Shown piece by piece: positions 1 through 6,581 of a DNA stretch of 8,480 bases. Source of the DNA: JANYJJ01 sp031386065 (lineage in GTDB: Bacteria > Pseudomonadota > Gammaproteobacteria > Burkholderiales > Burkholderiaceae_C); contig JANNBZ010000301.1 in assembly GCA_031386065.1 (NCBI GenBank), positions 1-8,480 of the forward strand. Reading direction: 5' to 3'. The translations under genes and the position numbers were made by a program. Under the pieces are notes generated by a model, which saw only the letters and a list, made by a program, of their open reading frames with translations, searched no databases and was not told where the DNA came from. The number at the start of each line of letters is the position of its first letter. The stretch's first letter is position 1.

Positions 1-99
1 GATGATCAGCAGCACCAGCATCACGTCGACCAGCGGCGTGGTGTTGATGGACGAGACAACTTCGTCTTCCTCCCCGGAGGAACCCACGTTGATCGCCAT
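1..99 (-). CDS. exbD: ExbD, TonB-system proton channel subunit (N-terminal 33 residues; gene runs off the left edge)
   Basis: Only the first 33 codons are in the window. The ATG at 99-97 is preceded by an AAAGGA Shine-Dalgarno seven bases upstream and lies 30 bp after the exbB stop. The visible protein has a short acidic cytoplasmic N-terminus (GEEDEVV), then the family signature INTTPLVDVMLVLLII. The Asp in PLVDVMLVLL is the conserved membrane-embedded protonatable residue of ExbD/TolR proteins. ExbD forms the proton channel with ExbB and energises TonB in the inner membrane. Gene order tonB-exbB-exbD favours ExbD over TolR. The periplasmic domain is outside the window, so its integrity cannot be judged. 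Confidence 0.9.
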   Translation of the reverse strand, partial: MAINVGSSGEEDEVVSSINTTPLVDVMLVLLII

Positions 100-129
100 G
101 GCTGTGTCCTTTCGATGCGCCGGTCGCGT

Positions 130-1005
130 TCAGCGCGATGATTGCGCCGAACTCGCCTTCGCGCCCATCAGCACGCCGTGCAGGTCGGCGCCAAAGCTGC
201 GCACCTTTTCCATCGTGACCTTGTTGCGCCGCACCAGCCAGTTGTAGCCCAGCACCGCGGGCACCGCCACCGCCAGGCCGATCGCCGTCATGATCAGCGC
301 CTCACCCACCGGGCCGGCCACCTTGTCGATCGACGCCTGGCCTGCAATGCCGATGGCGGTGAGGGCGTGGTAGATGCCCCAGACGGTGCCGAACAGGCCG
401 ACGAATGGCGCCGTGGAGCCGACGGTGGCCAGGAAGGCCAGGCCGTCCTGCAGGCGGCTTTGCACATCGGCCACGCTGCGCTCGACACCCATCGTGACCC
501 AGGTGTTGTGGTCGATGTTCTTGGTCAGGTCGCCTTCATGGTGCTCACTGGCCTGGATGCCGCTCTCGGCGATGAAGCGGAACGCACTGCCCTTCTTGAG
601 CTTGGTCGAACCTTCTGCGAGGCTGGCGGCTTTGAAGAAACTCTTGCGTGCGACCTTGGCCTCGCTGGCGATCTTGAAGCTCTCGTAGAGCTTGGTGATC
701 AGGATGTACCAGCTGCCCATGCTCATGATGACCAGGATGATCAGCGTGCCGCGCGACACGAAGTCGCCCTGTGCCCACAGCGCGCCGAGGCCGTAAGGGT
801 TGTCGACGGTTTCCTTGCTGGTGATGCCGGTGTTCGCGACCGGGGCGGCCGTGACCGGCGCCGGTGCGGCGGCAGGTGCGGGCTCGGTGGCGGCTGGAGT
901 GCTGGCCTGCGCGAACGCGACTTGGGGTGCGACAGCGGCGCAGGTCACGACCAGGGAAACGAACAGCGGTGCGGCACGCATGGCCAGGAGTTTGCGGAGG
1001 AACAT
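130..1005 (-). CDS. exbB: ExbB, MotA/TolQ/ExbB-family proton channel protein
   Basis: A 291-residue inner-membrane protein from the ATG at 1005-1003. I chose this start because GGA lies seven bases upstream; a TTG at 1017 would add four residues (MEKN) in frame. Residues 1-32 are a signal peptide (basic start, hydrophobic core, ending AFA-QA). Residues 35-57 are an Ala/Pro-rich linker. Transmembrane segments lie near 84-106, 187-213 and 234-256. The family core GVERSVADVQSRLQDGLAFL (173-192) is followed by ATVGSTAPFVGLFGTVWGI. ExbB pentamers surround ExbD and convert the proton gradient into motion of TonB. The N-terminal signal peptide plus periplasmic extension is the longer ExbB type common in proteobacteria with several TonB systems. 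The gene sits between tonB (59 bp upstream) and exbD (30 bp downstream), presumably co-transcribed. Confidence 0.93.
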   Translation of the reverse strand: MFLRKLLAMRAAPLFVSLVVTCAAVAPQVAFAQASTPAATEPAPAAAPAPVTAAPVANTGITSKETVDNPYGLGALWAQGDFVSRGTLIILVIMSMGSWYILITKLYESFKIASEAKVARKSFFKAASLAEGSTKLKKGSAFRFIAESGIQASEHHEGDLTKNIDHNTWVTMGVERSVADVQSRLQDGLAFLATVGSTAPFVGLFGTVWGIYHALTAIGIAGQASIDKVAGPVGEALIMTAIGLAVAVPAVLGYNWLVRRNKVTMEKVRSFGADLHGVLMGAKASSAQSSR

Positions 1006-1064
1006 ATTTTTTTCCAATCAACAAAAATGAGTGAGGTGACGAGGAGAACCCTTGTGGGGTTGCA

Positions 1065-1736
1065 TCACTCCAGCTTGTAGCCAAACGGGACTTGAACGAT
1101 CACATCGCGGCCTTGGCCCGCGCACTTGTACTCGCCGACGATGCGAATGCTGTTCTTCGCGAATGCTGGGTGAGTCGCCCTCAATGACTTGATGTCCTTC
1201 AGTTCGCCACCTGCGGTGAGCGTGAACTGAATCAGCGCCTCGCCCTTCTCCAGGCCCAAGCGCTGAGCCTCGCGCGGGAAGCCGGCGTCTCCCATGACCG
1301 TGGAAAAGTTCGAGCACACCACCCCTGCCGACACCACCGCTGGTGCGGCTGGCGGGGGTGCAGGCGCGGGTGCAGCAGCAACGACAGGCGGCGGAGCGGG
1401 TGCGATCACCACCGGTGCCGGCGGAGGCGTCGGCGTGGTGGCCGTGATGGTCGGCGCGGGCGGCGGCGGCGCCGTCACCTGGATCTCGGGCGGTGGAATG
1501 AAGGGCGGTGGCGGCGCTTCGAGTTTGGGTGGCGGCGGCACCACGATCTCGGGCGGCGGCGGCGGCTTCTTGATCTCTTCGATCACCTTGGTCTCGATGG
1601 GTGCGCGCACCACATCGACCACCTTCTTGGCCAGGCCCGTCACCAGCGCGTAGACGATGAACGCGTGAAAGGCAATCACCACGGTGATCCCGATCAGGTG
1701 TCGGCGCGGATCAGCTTGTCGCTTGGAAAAGTCCAT
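1065..1736 (-). CDS. tonB: TonB, energy-transducing periplasm-spanning protein
   Basis: A 223-residue protein with classic TonB layout. A basic cytoplasmic start (KRQADPRRH) is followed by one transmembrane segment at about 14-35 that contains His24, matching the conserved TM histidine of TonB proteins. A Pro-rich spacer at about 57-133 contains many PPPP and PAP runs and would span the periplasm. The C-terminal TonB domain at about 141-223 (FPREAQRLGL, then ALIQFTLTAGGELKDIKSLR, ending VQVPFGYKLE) would bind the TonB box of outer-membrane receptors. Cys141 and Cys205 bracket the C-terminal domain and could form a periplasmic disulphide, which is inference. The ATG at 1736 has only a weak Shine-Dalgarno. 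tonB is first in tonB-exbB-exbD; no convincing promoter was identified upstream. Confidence 0.93.
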   Translation of the reverse strand: MDFSKRQADPRRHLIGITVVIAFHAFIVYALVTGLAKKVVDVVRAPIETKVIEEIKKPPPPPEIVVPPPPKLEAPPPPFIPPPEIQVTAPPPPAPTITATTPTPPPAPVVIAPAPPPVVAAAPAPAPPPAAPAVVSAGVVCSNFSTVMGDAGFPREAQRLGLEKGEALIQFTLTAGGELKDIKSLRATHPAFAKNSIRIVGEYKCAGQGRDVIVQVPFGYKLE

Positions 1737-2143
1737 TGTTTGTGATTTCTAGTTCAGCGCCGGGAAAGTTCACGATTTTGCCTTGGTTCCGCAGCCAACT
1801 GAATCTCAGCGTCTCGACCGAGTGATTGGACCAGAAGACTCGCGACGCGATTGTGCAGGGCGGCCAAGCCTTGGTCGAGGTGGGCGCGTCGGCCGCCATT
1901 GTGCCGCCCGAGGGCTGCGAAGGACGCTATCGTGAACGAGGATTTTTGTTTCCAGGCGCAGTCTTCTGCATACGAGTCAGGAGTCTGGAGCTCAGTCGCC
2001 CATAAGCCTCTTCACGCGAGCAACGCCGGTGAGCAGTTGCAGCTACGCTTCTAACCAGGTCACGCGTCCGGGAAGGTCTTTGATGCGCGCCTGCTGAGAC
2101 TTCATTGGATTGGTCCGACGTTTGGCCTTGTCTTCGAACTTGA
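1737..2143. other. Stretch upstream of tonB without a firm gene; holds decayed coding fragments
   Basis: About 400 bp separate the small gene ending at 2144 from tonB. Minus-strand 2147-1992 reads as the out-of-frame tail of that gene, with an amber codon at 2045-2043. On the plus strand, 1826-2005 is an open frame of 59 codons whose first half has C/G-rich third positions like real genes here, but it begins right after a stop codon and matches nothing I recognise. A minus-strand ORF of 62 codons (1899-1711) overlaps the tonB start by 26 bp and has no ribosome-binding site. The last 60 bp before tonB are more AT-rich and probably hold its promoter, but no good -35/-10 pair could be assigned. 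Confidence 0.5.
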
Positions 2144-2455
2144 TCATGGACGTGAGTGCGCGTCCAGATCTTGTCGGTGACCTCCAGCAGGCGGCCTTCC
2201 AAGGGGCGCAATCACCACCTTGGCTTCCATCTCCGCGATGCGCCTGTTGTTCGCGTCGATGAAGTCAATCGCGCGGTGGGCAGCGTCTGCATTAGCGCCC
2301 AGCATCGCGTCGGCGACACTCGACGACTCGTACACGAATGCACCGCGCCGCATTAGCTCCGAAATCGGAATGTTGAGCTTCTTCGCCTTCGCCGCGATTG
2401 CCTTCCCGTCTCGTGCAGTCGCCGGCACCACGATCCATTGAACTTTTGCTTCCAT
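1992..2455 (-). pseudogene. Possible full extent of the decayed ribbon-helix-helix-like gene
   Basis: Coding character on the minus strand appears to move through three frames. It runs from the ATG frame (to about 2215) to a second frame reading GRLLEVTDKIWTRT (about 2195-2155), then to a third reading SMIKFEDKAKRRTNPMKSQQ and RIKDLPGRVTWLEA. The third frame meets TAG at 2045-2043 and continues after it as LQLLTGVARVKRLMGD to TGA at 1994-1992. The TAG sits where CAG (Gln) would give a smooth LEAQLQLL. I infer two frameshifts and one nonsense mutation in a gene once of about 155 codons. An alternative is that the third frame is a separate short ORF starting at the ATGA overlap (2147-2144). Confidence 0.35.
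2144..2455 (-). CDS. Small ribbon-helix-helix-like protein, 3' end probably degraded
   Basis: 103 residues from the ATG at 2455-2453. The frame extends to an ATG at 2488, but that codon lies in the loop of the terminator at 2471-2503, so the inner ATG is more credible. Residues 6-14 (QWIVVPATA) can form a strand. Residues 17-40 (KAIAAKAKKLN, then PISELMRRGAFVYE) resemble the two helices of an Arc/MetJ-type ribbon-helix-helix domain with the typical SELMRR turn. This suggests a small DNA-binding protein or antitoxin-like regulator; the specific family is not recognised. After residue ~80 (RRIAEMEAKV) the sequence becomes Gly/Pro/His-rich and coding character moves to the other minus frames, so the C-terminus is probably not native. 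No partner gene is evident. Confidence 0.5.
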   Translation of the reverse strand: MEAKVQWIVVPATARDGKAIAAKAKKLNIPISELMRRGAFVYESSSVADAMLGANADAAHRAIDFIDANNRRIAEMEAKVVIAPLGRPPAGGHRQDLDAHSRP

Positions 2456-2470
2456 ATGACCACACCGGAA

Positions 2471-2503
2471 AAATACCCGCTGACTCATCGCCAGCGGGTA
2501 TTT
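2471..2503 (-). terminator. Rho-independent terminator of the TonB-dependent receptor gene
   Basis: A perfect 12-bp inverted repeat (AAATACCCGCTG at 2471-2482, CAGCGGGTATTT at 2492-2503) with a 9-nt loop. Read on the minus strand it is followed directly by more T, giving a TTTTT run at the 3' side. It begins 26 bp after the receptor stop codon at 2530. It should separate receptor transcription from the small gene and the tonB operon downstream. Confidence 0.85.
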
Positions 2504-2529
2504 GCGACGCAGAAATGTACGATTAGTTC

Positions 2530-5250
2530 TTAAAATTTGTAGGACAAGTTTGCATACAACGTGCGACCACGCGGATCGTAATACCGGTCATCGTAACCAC
2601 GCATTTGACCCTTGTTCAGCCCACCAGTGACGATTGAGAAAGGTGGATTCTTGTCGAGAAGGTTAAGTGCGCCGACCTGCACCGAAAGGCCTTTCGCAGC
2701 ATTCCAACTGGTTTGCCAGTCAAGGCTGTAGTAGGCAGAAACCTTGCGAGACACATTTTCCTTGACACCCGTTGGCAATCCGGCCGCATCCAGAACTTCG
2801 GATGCTTGAACACTATCCCCATAGCCCGACTTGAAATTCAGTGTCAGTGTGTGCGACCACGCCTCTGATACCCTCAGCGTGTTGGCGAAACGCCCCTGAA
2901 TACGAAACGTGGCGGTCGTGTCTTCACCGATGTGTCCCAAACTTGAGAAATATGCACCGTTCTTCACCAATTGATATTCATTGCGAAGCATGTACGTTGC
3001 CGTGAGTTGAGACGTGACACGTCCAACTGGAGTACCGAATCGGCCCGTTATATCGAAGTCAATTCCAGTGTTGTAAGCATTGCCGAGATTTTCGTTTCCC
3101 TGAAAAATAGAGAGATAGTTGAGACCCGAGGCGGCGTCGAGCAGTGTTCGGAATTTTGACGCGTATGTCGCCGGTTTTGCGAAAAACTCAGCTTCCGGAA
3201 TCTGCGAAATTGAGTCTTTGATCCCTATAGCCCAAAAATCCGCTCCCAGTGACAACGTAGCGTTCGGTTCAAAACGAATTCCGACGCTTACCTGTTTGGA
3301 AGTTTCAGGTTTAAGCTGGCGATTGCCACCCGCAAACACGTCATATTGATCACCATCAGGCCGGCAGACACCCCCCAATCCAGCGGCGACCGCTTGCAAT
3401 GCAGGATTTGCAGCGCAATCGTACTGATCGCTGGTCACCCCGAACTGCTGTTCAGGCGCCTGGACCTGCGGGACAGTTGGAGCTCGGAAACCTGTACCGA
3501 TCGAACCACGGACAAGAAACTCTGGCACGGGAGTCCACCTGGCAGAGACTTTACCGTTGACCGTATCACCAACAGCTTGATATTTGTCGTAGCGCAATGC
3601 GCCTGACAGCTCAATAGTTTTTGCAACAGGCGCAACCAACTCCGCAAACATACCTGCTGCCTTACGAGATGCAGAATATGGAACTACAGCAGCCGCGTCA
3701 CCGAATCGAACACCCGAAATGCCCTGAGCCAGATCACTGGGGGCGTTATTATTCTTTTCGACTTGAAAGTTTGCACCGGCACCGAGACTTAGCGGCCCAC
3801 CGCTCAGCTGCATAAGATCGCGAGACACTCTTGCAGAAATCATGTCCAGAGATGCCTTGCCACCATTGTAATAGCCGTCTCGGAGCGTGGCTTGCATAGC
3901 TGTCAAAGTTGACGCGCTTTGCTGGCCTGGACCGACGAACGGATTAATCTGACCTGAACGTGTCAACGCGAAGAAGGCATCTTGCTCTGGATAACCTTTG
4001 ATCGATGTTTCCGCCGTGTTTTCCGAATGTACAAACGATGTGTTGTAGTCAAATCCAAGTGCCGTTCCATCGAGACTAATCGCAAAATGGTAAAGATCGG
4101 ATTCGTTTTGATTCGTGCGTTTGCCAAGATCGAACACGCGGTACCGTGCAGTTACATTACCGGTTGCGGGGACACCAGGCAGATTTATGATCGAAGCGGG
4201 GAGTGATGCGACCGAGACCGGAATACCTCCAGGAACAGGAGCGATACGTGACGTTTGCTTGTTGTTTCCATACAAAAACTCGGTTGTTAACCGTGCACTG
4301 TCTCCAAGCTTAAGAGTGCCTTGCAAAAATAGATTTTTCCGATCCTGTTCTGGATATATTTCGAGCTGCGTAACGTAGTCAAAATAACATGCCCTTGCAC
4401 CGAACTTGAAGGTATTGGGTGGGCAAAATCCATTCTCGACGAAAAAGGGGCTGATGAGTTCTCCTGCGATAGTCACGTTCGCAGGGATCGGGCTTGGCGA
4501 CCCACTGTTAATTTGATATGATTTACCGTTTTCAGAGAATTTTACCAAAGCTGACTTGGCATATTCTCTCTGTTTTGAATCAAGTTTGGTGCGCTTGTCC
4601 GCACTGGCGGAAACAAGGAAATTGAATCCCTCTTTTTCCAAATCGCCAAAACCCTTGGTAGCAGATATCCGAGTTTCTTTAGCACCGCCGCTAGGAGAAG
4701 AGAAACCGATGGAAACATCGCCCTCGCTGGAATTCTTTCGTGTAATGAAGTTGATTACACCGGCAATCGCGTCACTGCCGTAAAGTGCAGACGCACCATC
4801 AGTCAAAATTTCGACGCGCTCGATTGCAGCGATCGGAAGGGAATTAAGATCAACAGCGGCAGCAAATCCCGTAAAAGACTGTCCGCCAAACTGGGTAAGT
4901 CGTTTTCCATTCAACAGAACGAGCGTTCTCTGTTCCCCAAGAGCACGTAGTGCAACACCCGCAAAGCCGAAGGTTTCGCCGCCGACGGACGATGGCTGAC
5001 CGACCGAACCCTGGACCGCGGGAAGGTTCTGCAGCAGGTCAACAACGGAGGTGGCGCCCGACCGTTTGATGTCTTCTCTGGTCAACACCTGAACTGGTAG
5101 CGACCCTTCAGACTGGATGCGCTTGACGGAGGAGCCCGTAATTTCGACGCGCTCAAGTTGCTGCTGCGCGAAGGTCGGGGACACACCGAGCGCAAGCGTG
5201 CCGCCAAAGGCGAGCATCAGACCGGAACAAAGTTTGGTTCTTTTGAACAT
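2530..5250 (-). CDS. TonB-dependent outer-membrane receptor (906 residues), ligand unknown
   Basis: The ATG at 5250 has AGGAG five bases upstream. Residues 1-28 are a signal peptide (MFKRTK, hydrophobic core, SPTFA-QQ). A TonB-box-like stretch ERVEITGSS is at 33-41. The plug domain spans about 50-172 with motifs DLLQNLPAVQGS, RTLVLLNGKRL and IERVEILTDGASALYGSDAI, then AGVINFITRK. The rest is a 22-strand-type beta-barrel, with NLLDKNPPF near the end and a terminal aromatic pattern (LYANLSYKF, final Phe906) needed for outer-membrane insertion. Cys pairs in presumed loops (CPPNTFKFGARAC; YDCAANPAL with GGVCRPDGD) may form disulphides. There is no N-terminal signalling (STN) domain, so no FecI/FecR-type regulation is expected. 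The length is typical of the large receptor class in proteobacteria. Hand counts give 37% GC at 4501-4560 and 47% at 2701-2760, against 68% at 7141-7200, suggesting horizontal origin. The ligand cannot be inferred. The tonB-exbB-exbD operon downstream could energise it. Confidence 0.93.
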   Translation of the reverse strand: MFKRTKLCSGLMLAFGGTLALGVSPTFAQQQLERVEITGSSVKRIQSEGSLPVQVLTREDIKRSGATSVVDLLQNLPAVQGSVGQPSSVGGETFGFAGVALRALGEQRTLVLLNGKRLTQFGGQSFTGFAAAVDLNSLPIAAIERVEILTDGASALYGSDAIAGVINFITRKNSSEGDVSIGFSSPSGGAKETRISATKGFGDLEKEGFNFLVSASADKRTKLDSKQREYAKSALVKFSENGKSYQINSGSPSPIPANVTIAGELISPFFVENGFCPPNTFKFGARACYFDYVTQLEIYPEQDRKNLFLQGTLKLGDSARLTTEFLYGNNKQTSRIAPVPGGIPVSVASLPASIINLPGVPATGNVTARYRVFDLGKRTNQNESDLYHFAISLDGTALGFDYNTSFVHSENTAETSIKGYPEQDAFFALTRSGQINPFVGPGQQSASTLTAMQATLRDGYYNGGKASLDMISARVSRDLMQLSGGPLSLGAGANFQVEKNNNAPSDLAQGISGVRFGDAAAVVPYSASRKAAGMFAELVAPVAKTIELSGALRYDKYQAVGDTVNGKVSARWTPVPEFLVRGSIGTGFRAPTVPQVQAPEQQFGVTSDQYDCAANPALQAVAAGLGGVCRPDGDQYDVFAGGNRQLKPETSKQVSVGIRFEPNATLSLGADFWAIGIKDSISQIPEAEFFAKPATYASKFRTLLDAASGLNYLSIFQGNENLGNAYNTGIDFDITGRFGTPVGRVTSQLTATYMLRNEYQLVKNGAYFSSLGHIGEDTTATFRIQGRFANTLRVSEAWSHTLTLNFKSGYGDSVQASEVLDAAGLPTGVKENVSRKVSAYYSLDWQTSWNAAKGLSVQVGALNLLDKNPPFSIVTGGLNKGQMRGYDDRYYDPRGRTLYANLSYKF

Positions 5251-5539
5251 GGGATCTCCTGAGGAAACACAAAAAGGTTGATCGATAAACCCAGTCTTCT
5301 AGCAAGCCACATGCCGGCTTTGTAAGCGAGGGATGGCTCTTGAACGAAGACGTGTAAAAGAATTGTCACTGACCCAAAACGAGGCCTGTTCAGGGTATTC
5401 CTTGATGGCTTCGACGCACCTCGCGCAGGTGCTGGATTGGTCCCACCTCACGAGTGCCAGAAACGCATGCCTGGCGCGGCTTTGCGGGTGGTTGGCATGG
5501 TCAGGTTTCGACCCGCAGCGAGGCCGTCAGTCGCCCGCT

Positions 5540-5555
5540 TAGGGACATGTCCCTA
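5540..5555. promoter_or_regulatory. 16-bp perfect palindrome, possible operator
   Basis: TAGGGACATGTCCCTA is self-complementary over all 16 bases and stops exactly there (flanking T and G do not pair). It has no spacer, so it is better suited to binding a dimeric protein than to forming an RNA hairpin. It lies about 290 bp upstream of the receptor start and 245 bp downstream of vapC. The binding protein is unknown. Confidence 0.4.
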
Positions 5556-5580
5556 GCGAACATTGGCCCGCACGTTGGAT

Positions 5581-5618
5581 GGCAACAACATGACCCTGAC
5601 CAGGGTGTTGCTCTTGCC
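5581..5618. repeat. Imperfect long inverted repeat (hairpin-forming)
   Basis: Three nested stem segments can be paired: GGCAA (5581-5585) with TTGCC (5614-5618), CAAC (5586-5589) with GTTG (5607-5610), and ACCCT (5593-5597) with AGGGT (5602-5606), closing a GACC loop. Three-base bulges are at 5590-5592 and 5611-5613. No T-run follows on either strand, so it is not an ordinary terminator. Function unknown. Confidence 0.35.
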
Positions 5619-5800
5619 CGCCACACCTCAGGGCGTCTGCAGTCTCGATGTGGTGGTGCACCGCGCCGCCGCCCGAAATGTTCGCGTGTCGGTCGAGGCG
5701 GGTTCGACAGCACACTGCTCGCGCCTCTACTCTTTTGACCATCCCAATGCTGTGCGTGGTGAACGAGCCGGCGTGGAGCCAGGAACATGAGCAGGAGACA

Positions 5801-6226
5801 TCACACGAACACCACCGCTTTGATCTTCAATCGCCGTGCATTGCGAAGCAGCACGTCGTCGAGCGTGGCGATGCTCTTCGCGCCGGCCTGCATGGCGCAT
5901 GCAAGATGGAGTGCGTCGCCAGCCCGAAGCGAACTTGCGGCATCGAGGATCAACGTCGCGGCGCGATGAAAATCAGCCGGGGCCAGCGGCAGCAATTTCA
6001 AGTCGTTGGCGATCAAGCGGCCGAACCGTTCCCAGGCAGCGCGGGCCTGATCGGCGTTCATCTGGCCAGTTCGCTGCTTGATGCCGAGGGCGCTGGCAAA
6101 TTCGGTGACGCACCAAGTCGCCGACACCAACTCGGCCTTTGTGGCGGCGTACCAGCGAGCCACCGCTGCGGTGCTCGACTCATGCGCAATCAACGCGACC
6201 AGCACGCTGGTGTCCACGTACACCAC
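5801..6226 (-). CDS. vapC: VapC-type PIN-domain ribonuclease toxin
   Basis: 141 residues, the usual VapC length. The four acidic PIN-domain metal ligands are present: Asp5 (VYVDTSVLVAL), Glu42 (CVTEFASALG), Asp104 (LRAGDALHLA) and Asp123 (ATLDDVLLRN). PIN toxins are Mg2+-dependent endoribonucleases that cleave tRNA, rRNA or mRNA and arrest growth when freed from the antitoxin. The start is GTG at 6226, with a second GTG at 6223 also possible. It lies three bases after the antitoxin stop, so translation is probably coupled, which fits the poor Shine-Dalgarno. All catalytic residues are intact, so the toxin is predicted functional. Confidence 0.92.
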   Translation of the reverse strand: MVYVDTSVLVALIAHESSTAAVARWYAATKAELVSATWCVTEFASALGIKQRTGQMNADQARAAWERFGRLIANDLKLLPLAPADFHRAATLILDAASSLRAGDALHLACAMQAGAKSIATLDDVLLRNARRLKIKAVVFV

Positions 6227-6229
6227 AGG

Positions 6230-6475
6230 TCAGTACCGCGACGCTTGGCGCATCTCGTTGATGACCGCAGCTCCTAGGGGCAGGAGCTCGCGAGCCAGCT
6301 CGTTTTCATACGCAAACGCGGCTCGGTTCCAGCTTCCCTGCCGGATGCTCAGCGCGCCGTCGGCGGTGAGCCGCGCGTCGACGGTGTCGCCCTCATGCAG
6401 ATCGAACTGGCGTGCCACGTCTGCGGGAATTCGCAGGGCAAGGCTGTTACCCCACTTGGCGATTTGAAGGTTCAT
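6230..6475 (-). CDS. vapB: AbrB/SpoVT-fold antitoxin (VapB/MazE type)
   Basis: 81 residues from the ATG at 6475-6473; an in-frame TTG at 6496 would add seven residues but sits inside the operator dyad. Residues 1-46 are a swapped-hairpin AbrB DNA-binding domain with the diagnostic AKWGNSLALRIPADVARQF, then GDTVDARLTADGALSIRQ. Residues 47-81 (SWNRAAFAYENELARELLPL) are the expected toxin-wrapping tail. It should neutralise the downstream VapC and repress its own operon. The stop is three bases from the vapC start. The operator-like dyad just upstream fits autoregulation. Confidence 0.9.
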   Translation of the reverse strand: MNLQIAKWGNSLALRIPADVARQFDLHEGDTVDARLTADGALSIRQGSWNRAAFAYENELARELLPLGAAVINEMRQASRY

Positions 6476-6485
6476 TGCATGCGTC

Positions 6486-6509
6486 TGTAGATACAAATCT
6501 GTGTCTACA
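6486..6509. promoter_or_regulatory. Operator-like dyad of the vapBC operon
   Basis: TGTAGATACA (6486-6495) and TGTGTCTACA (6500-6509) are inverted copies matching at 9 of 10 positions, separated by AATC. The dyad lies 11 bp upstream of the antitoxin ATG and overlaps the expected transcription start. This is the usual position for an autorepressing AbrB-type antitoxin site. Binding is inferred from position and symmetry. Confidence 0.6.
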
Positions 6510-6538
6510 TTCTAAGCGCAGAGTCGCCAACGTGTCCG
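6509..6538 (-). promoter_or_regulatory. Candidate sigma-70 promoter of vapBC
   Basis: On the minus strand, CGGACA (6538-6533, 4 of 6 to TTGACA) is followed after 18 bp by TAGAAT (6514-6509, 5 of 6 to TATAAT). Transcription would start inside the operator dyad, about 30 bp before the antitoxin ATG. Confidence 0.45.
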
Positions 6539-6581
6539 CTTTAGCTCAACTGCGCAACGAATGAAAACCAGCTGTGAAGCC

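Larger units (their letters stand above)
5251..5800. other. Intergenic region of about 550 bp, no convincing gene, two dyads
   Basis: Several short open frames exist on both strands, but none has a good ribosome-binding site or recognisable protein. The 120 bp next to the receptor start is AT-richer and must hold the receptor promoter. I could not assign a convincing -35/-10 pair, and no Fur-box-like sequence was seen. The part from about 5500 holds a 16-bp palindrome and a long imperfect hairpin, listed separately. No terminator was recognised after the VapC stop at 5801. Confidence 0.6.

Noticed and set aside
1047..1061. Five-base inverted repeat AACCC/GGGTT between tonB and exbB
   Set aside because: The stem is too short and no T-run follows, so it does not support a terminator or attenuator call.
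142..1080. Plus-strand open frame of 312 codons
   Set aside because: It is the antisense shadow of exbB: Arg/His/Ala-rich, no ribosome-binding site, no recognisable domain, while the minus strand has clear ExbB motifs.
1294..1653. Plus-strand Gly/Ala-rich open frame
   Set aside because: It is the reverse reading of the TonB proline-rich spacer (CCN codons give GGN), not a glycine-rich protein.
1711..1899. Minus-strand ORF of 62 codons overlapping the tonB start
   Set aside because: No ribosome-binding site, no recognisable domain, and a 26-bp overlap with tonB; probably chance.
5281..5400. Possible receptor promoter such as TTACAA with 18-bp spacing to TAGAAG
   Set aside because: Only three of six bases match the -35 consensus, and other equally poor pairs exist, so no call was made.
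5501..5790. Several overlapping ORFs of 67-95 codons on both strands between the receptor and vapC
   Set aside because: None has a start signal or recognisable protein, and they overlap one another in conflicting frames around the dyads.
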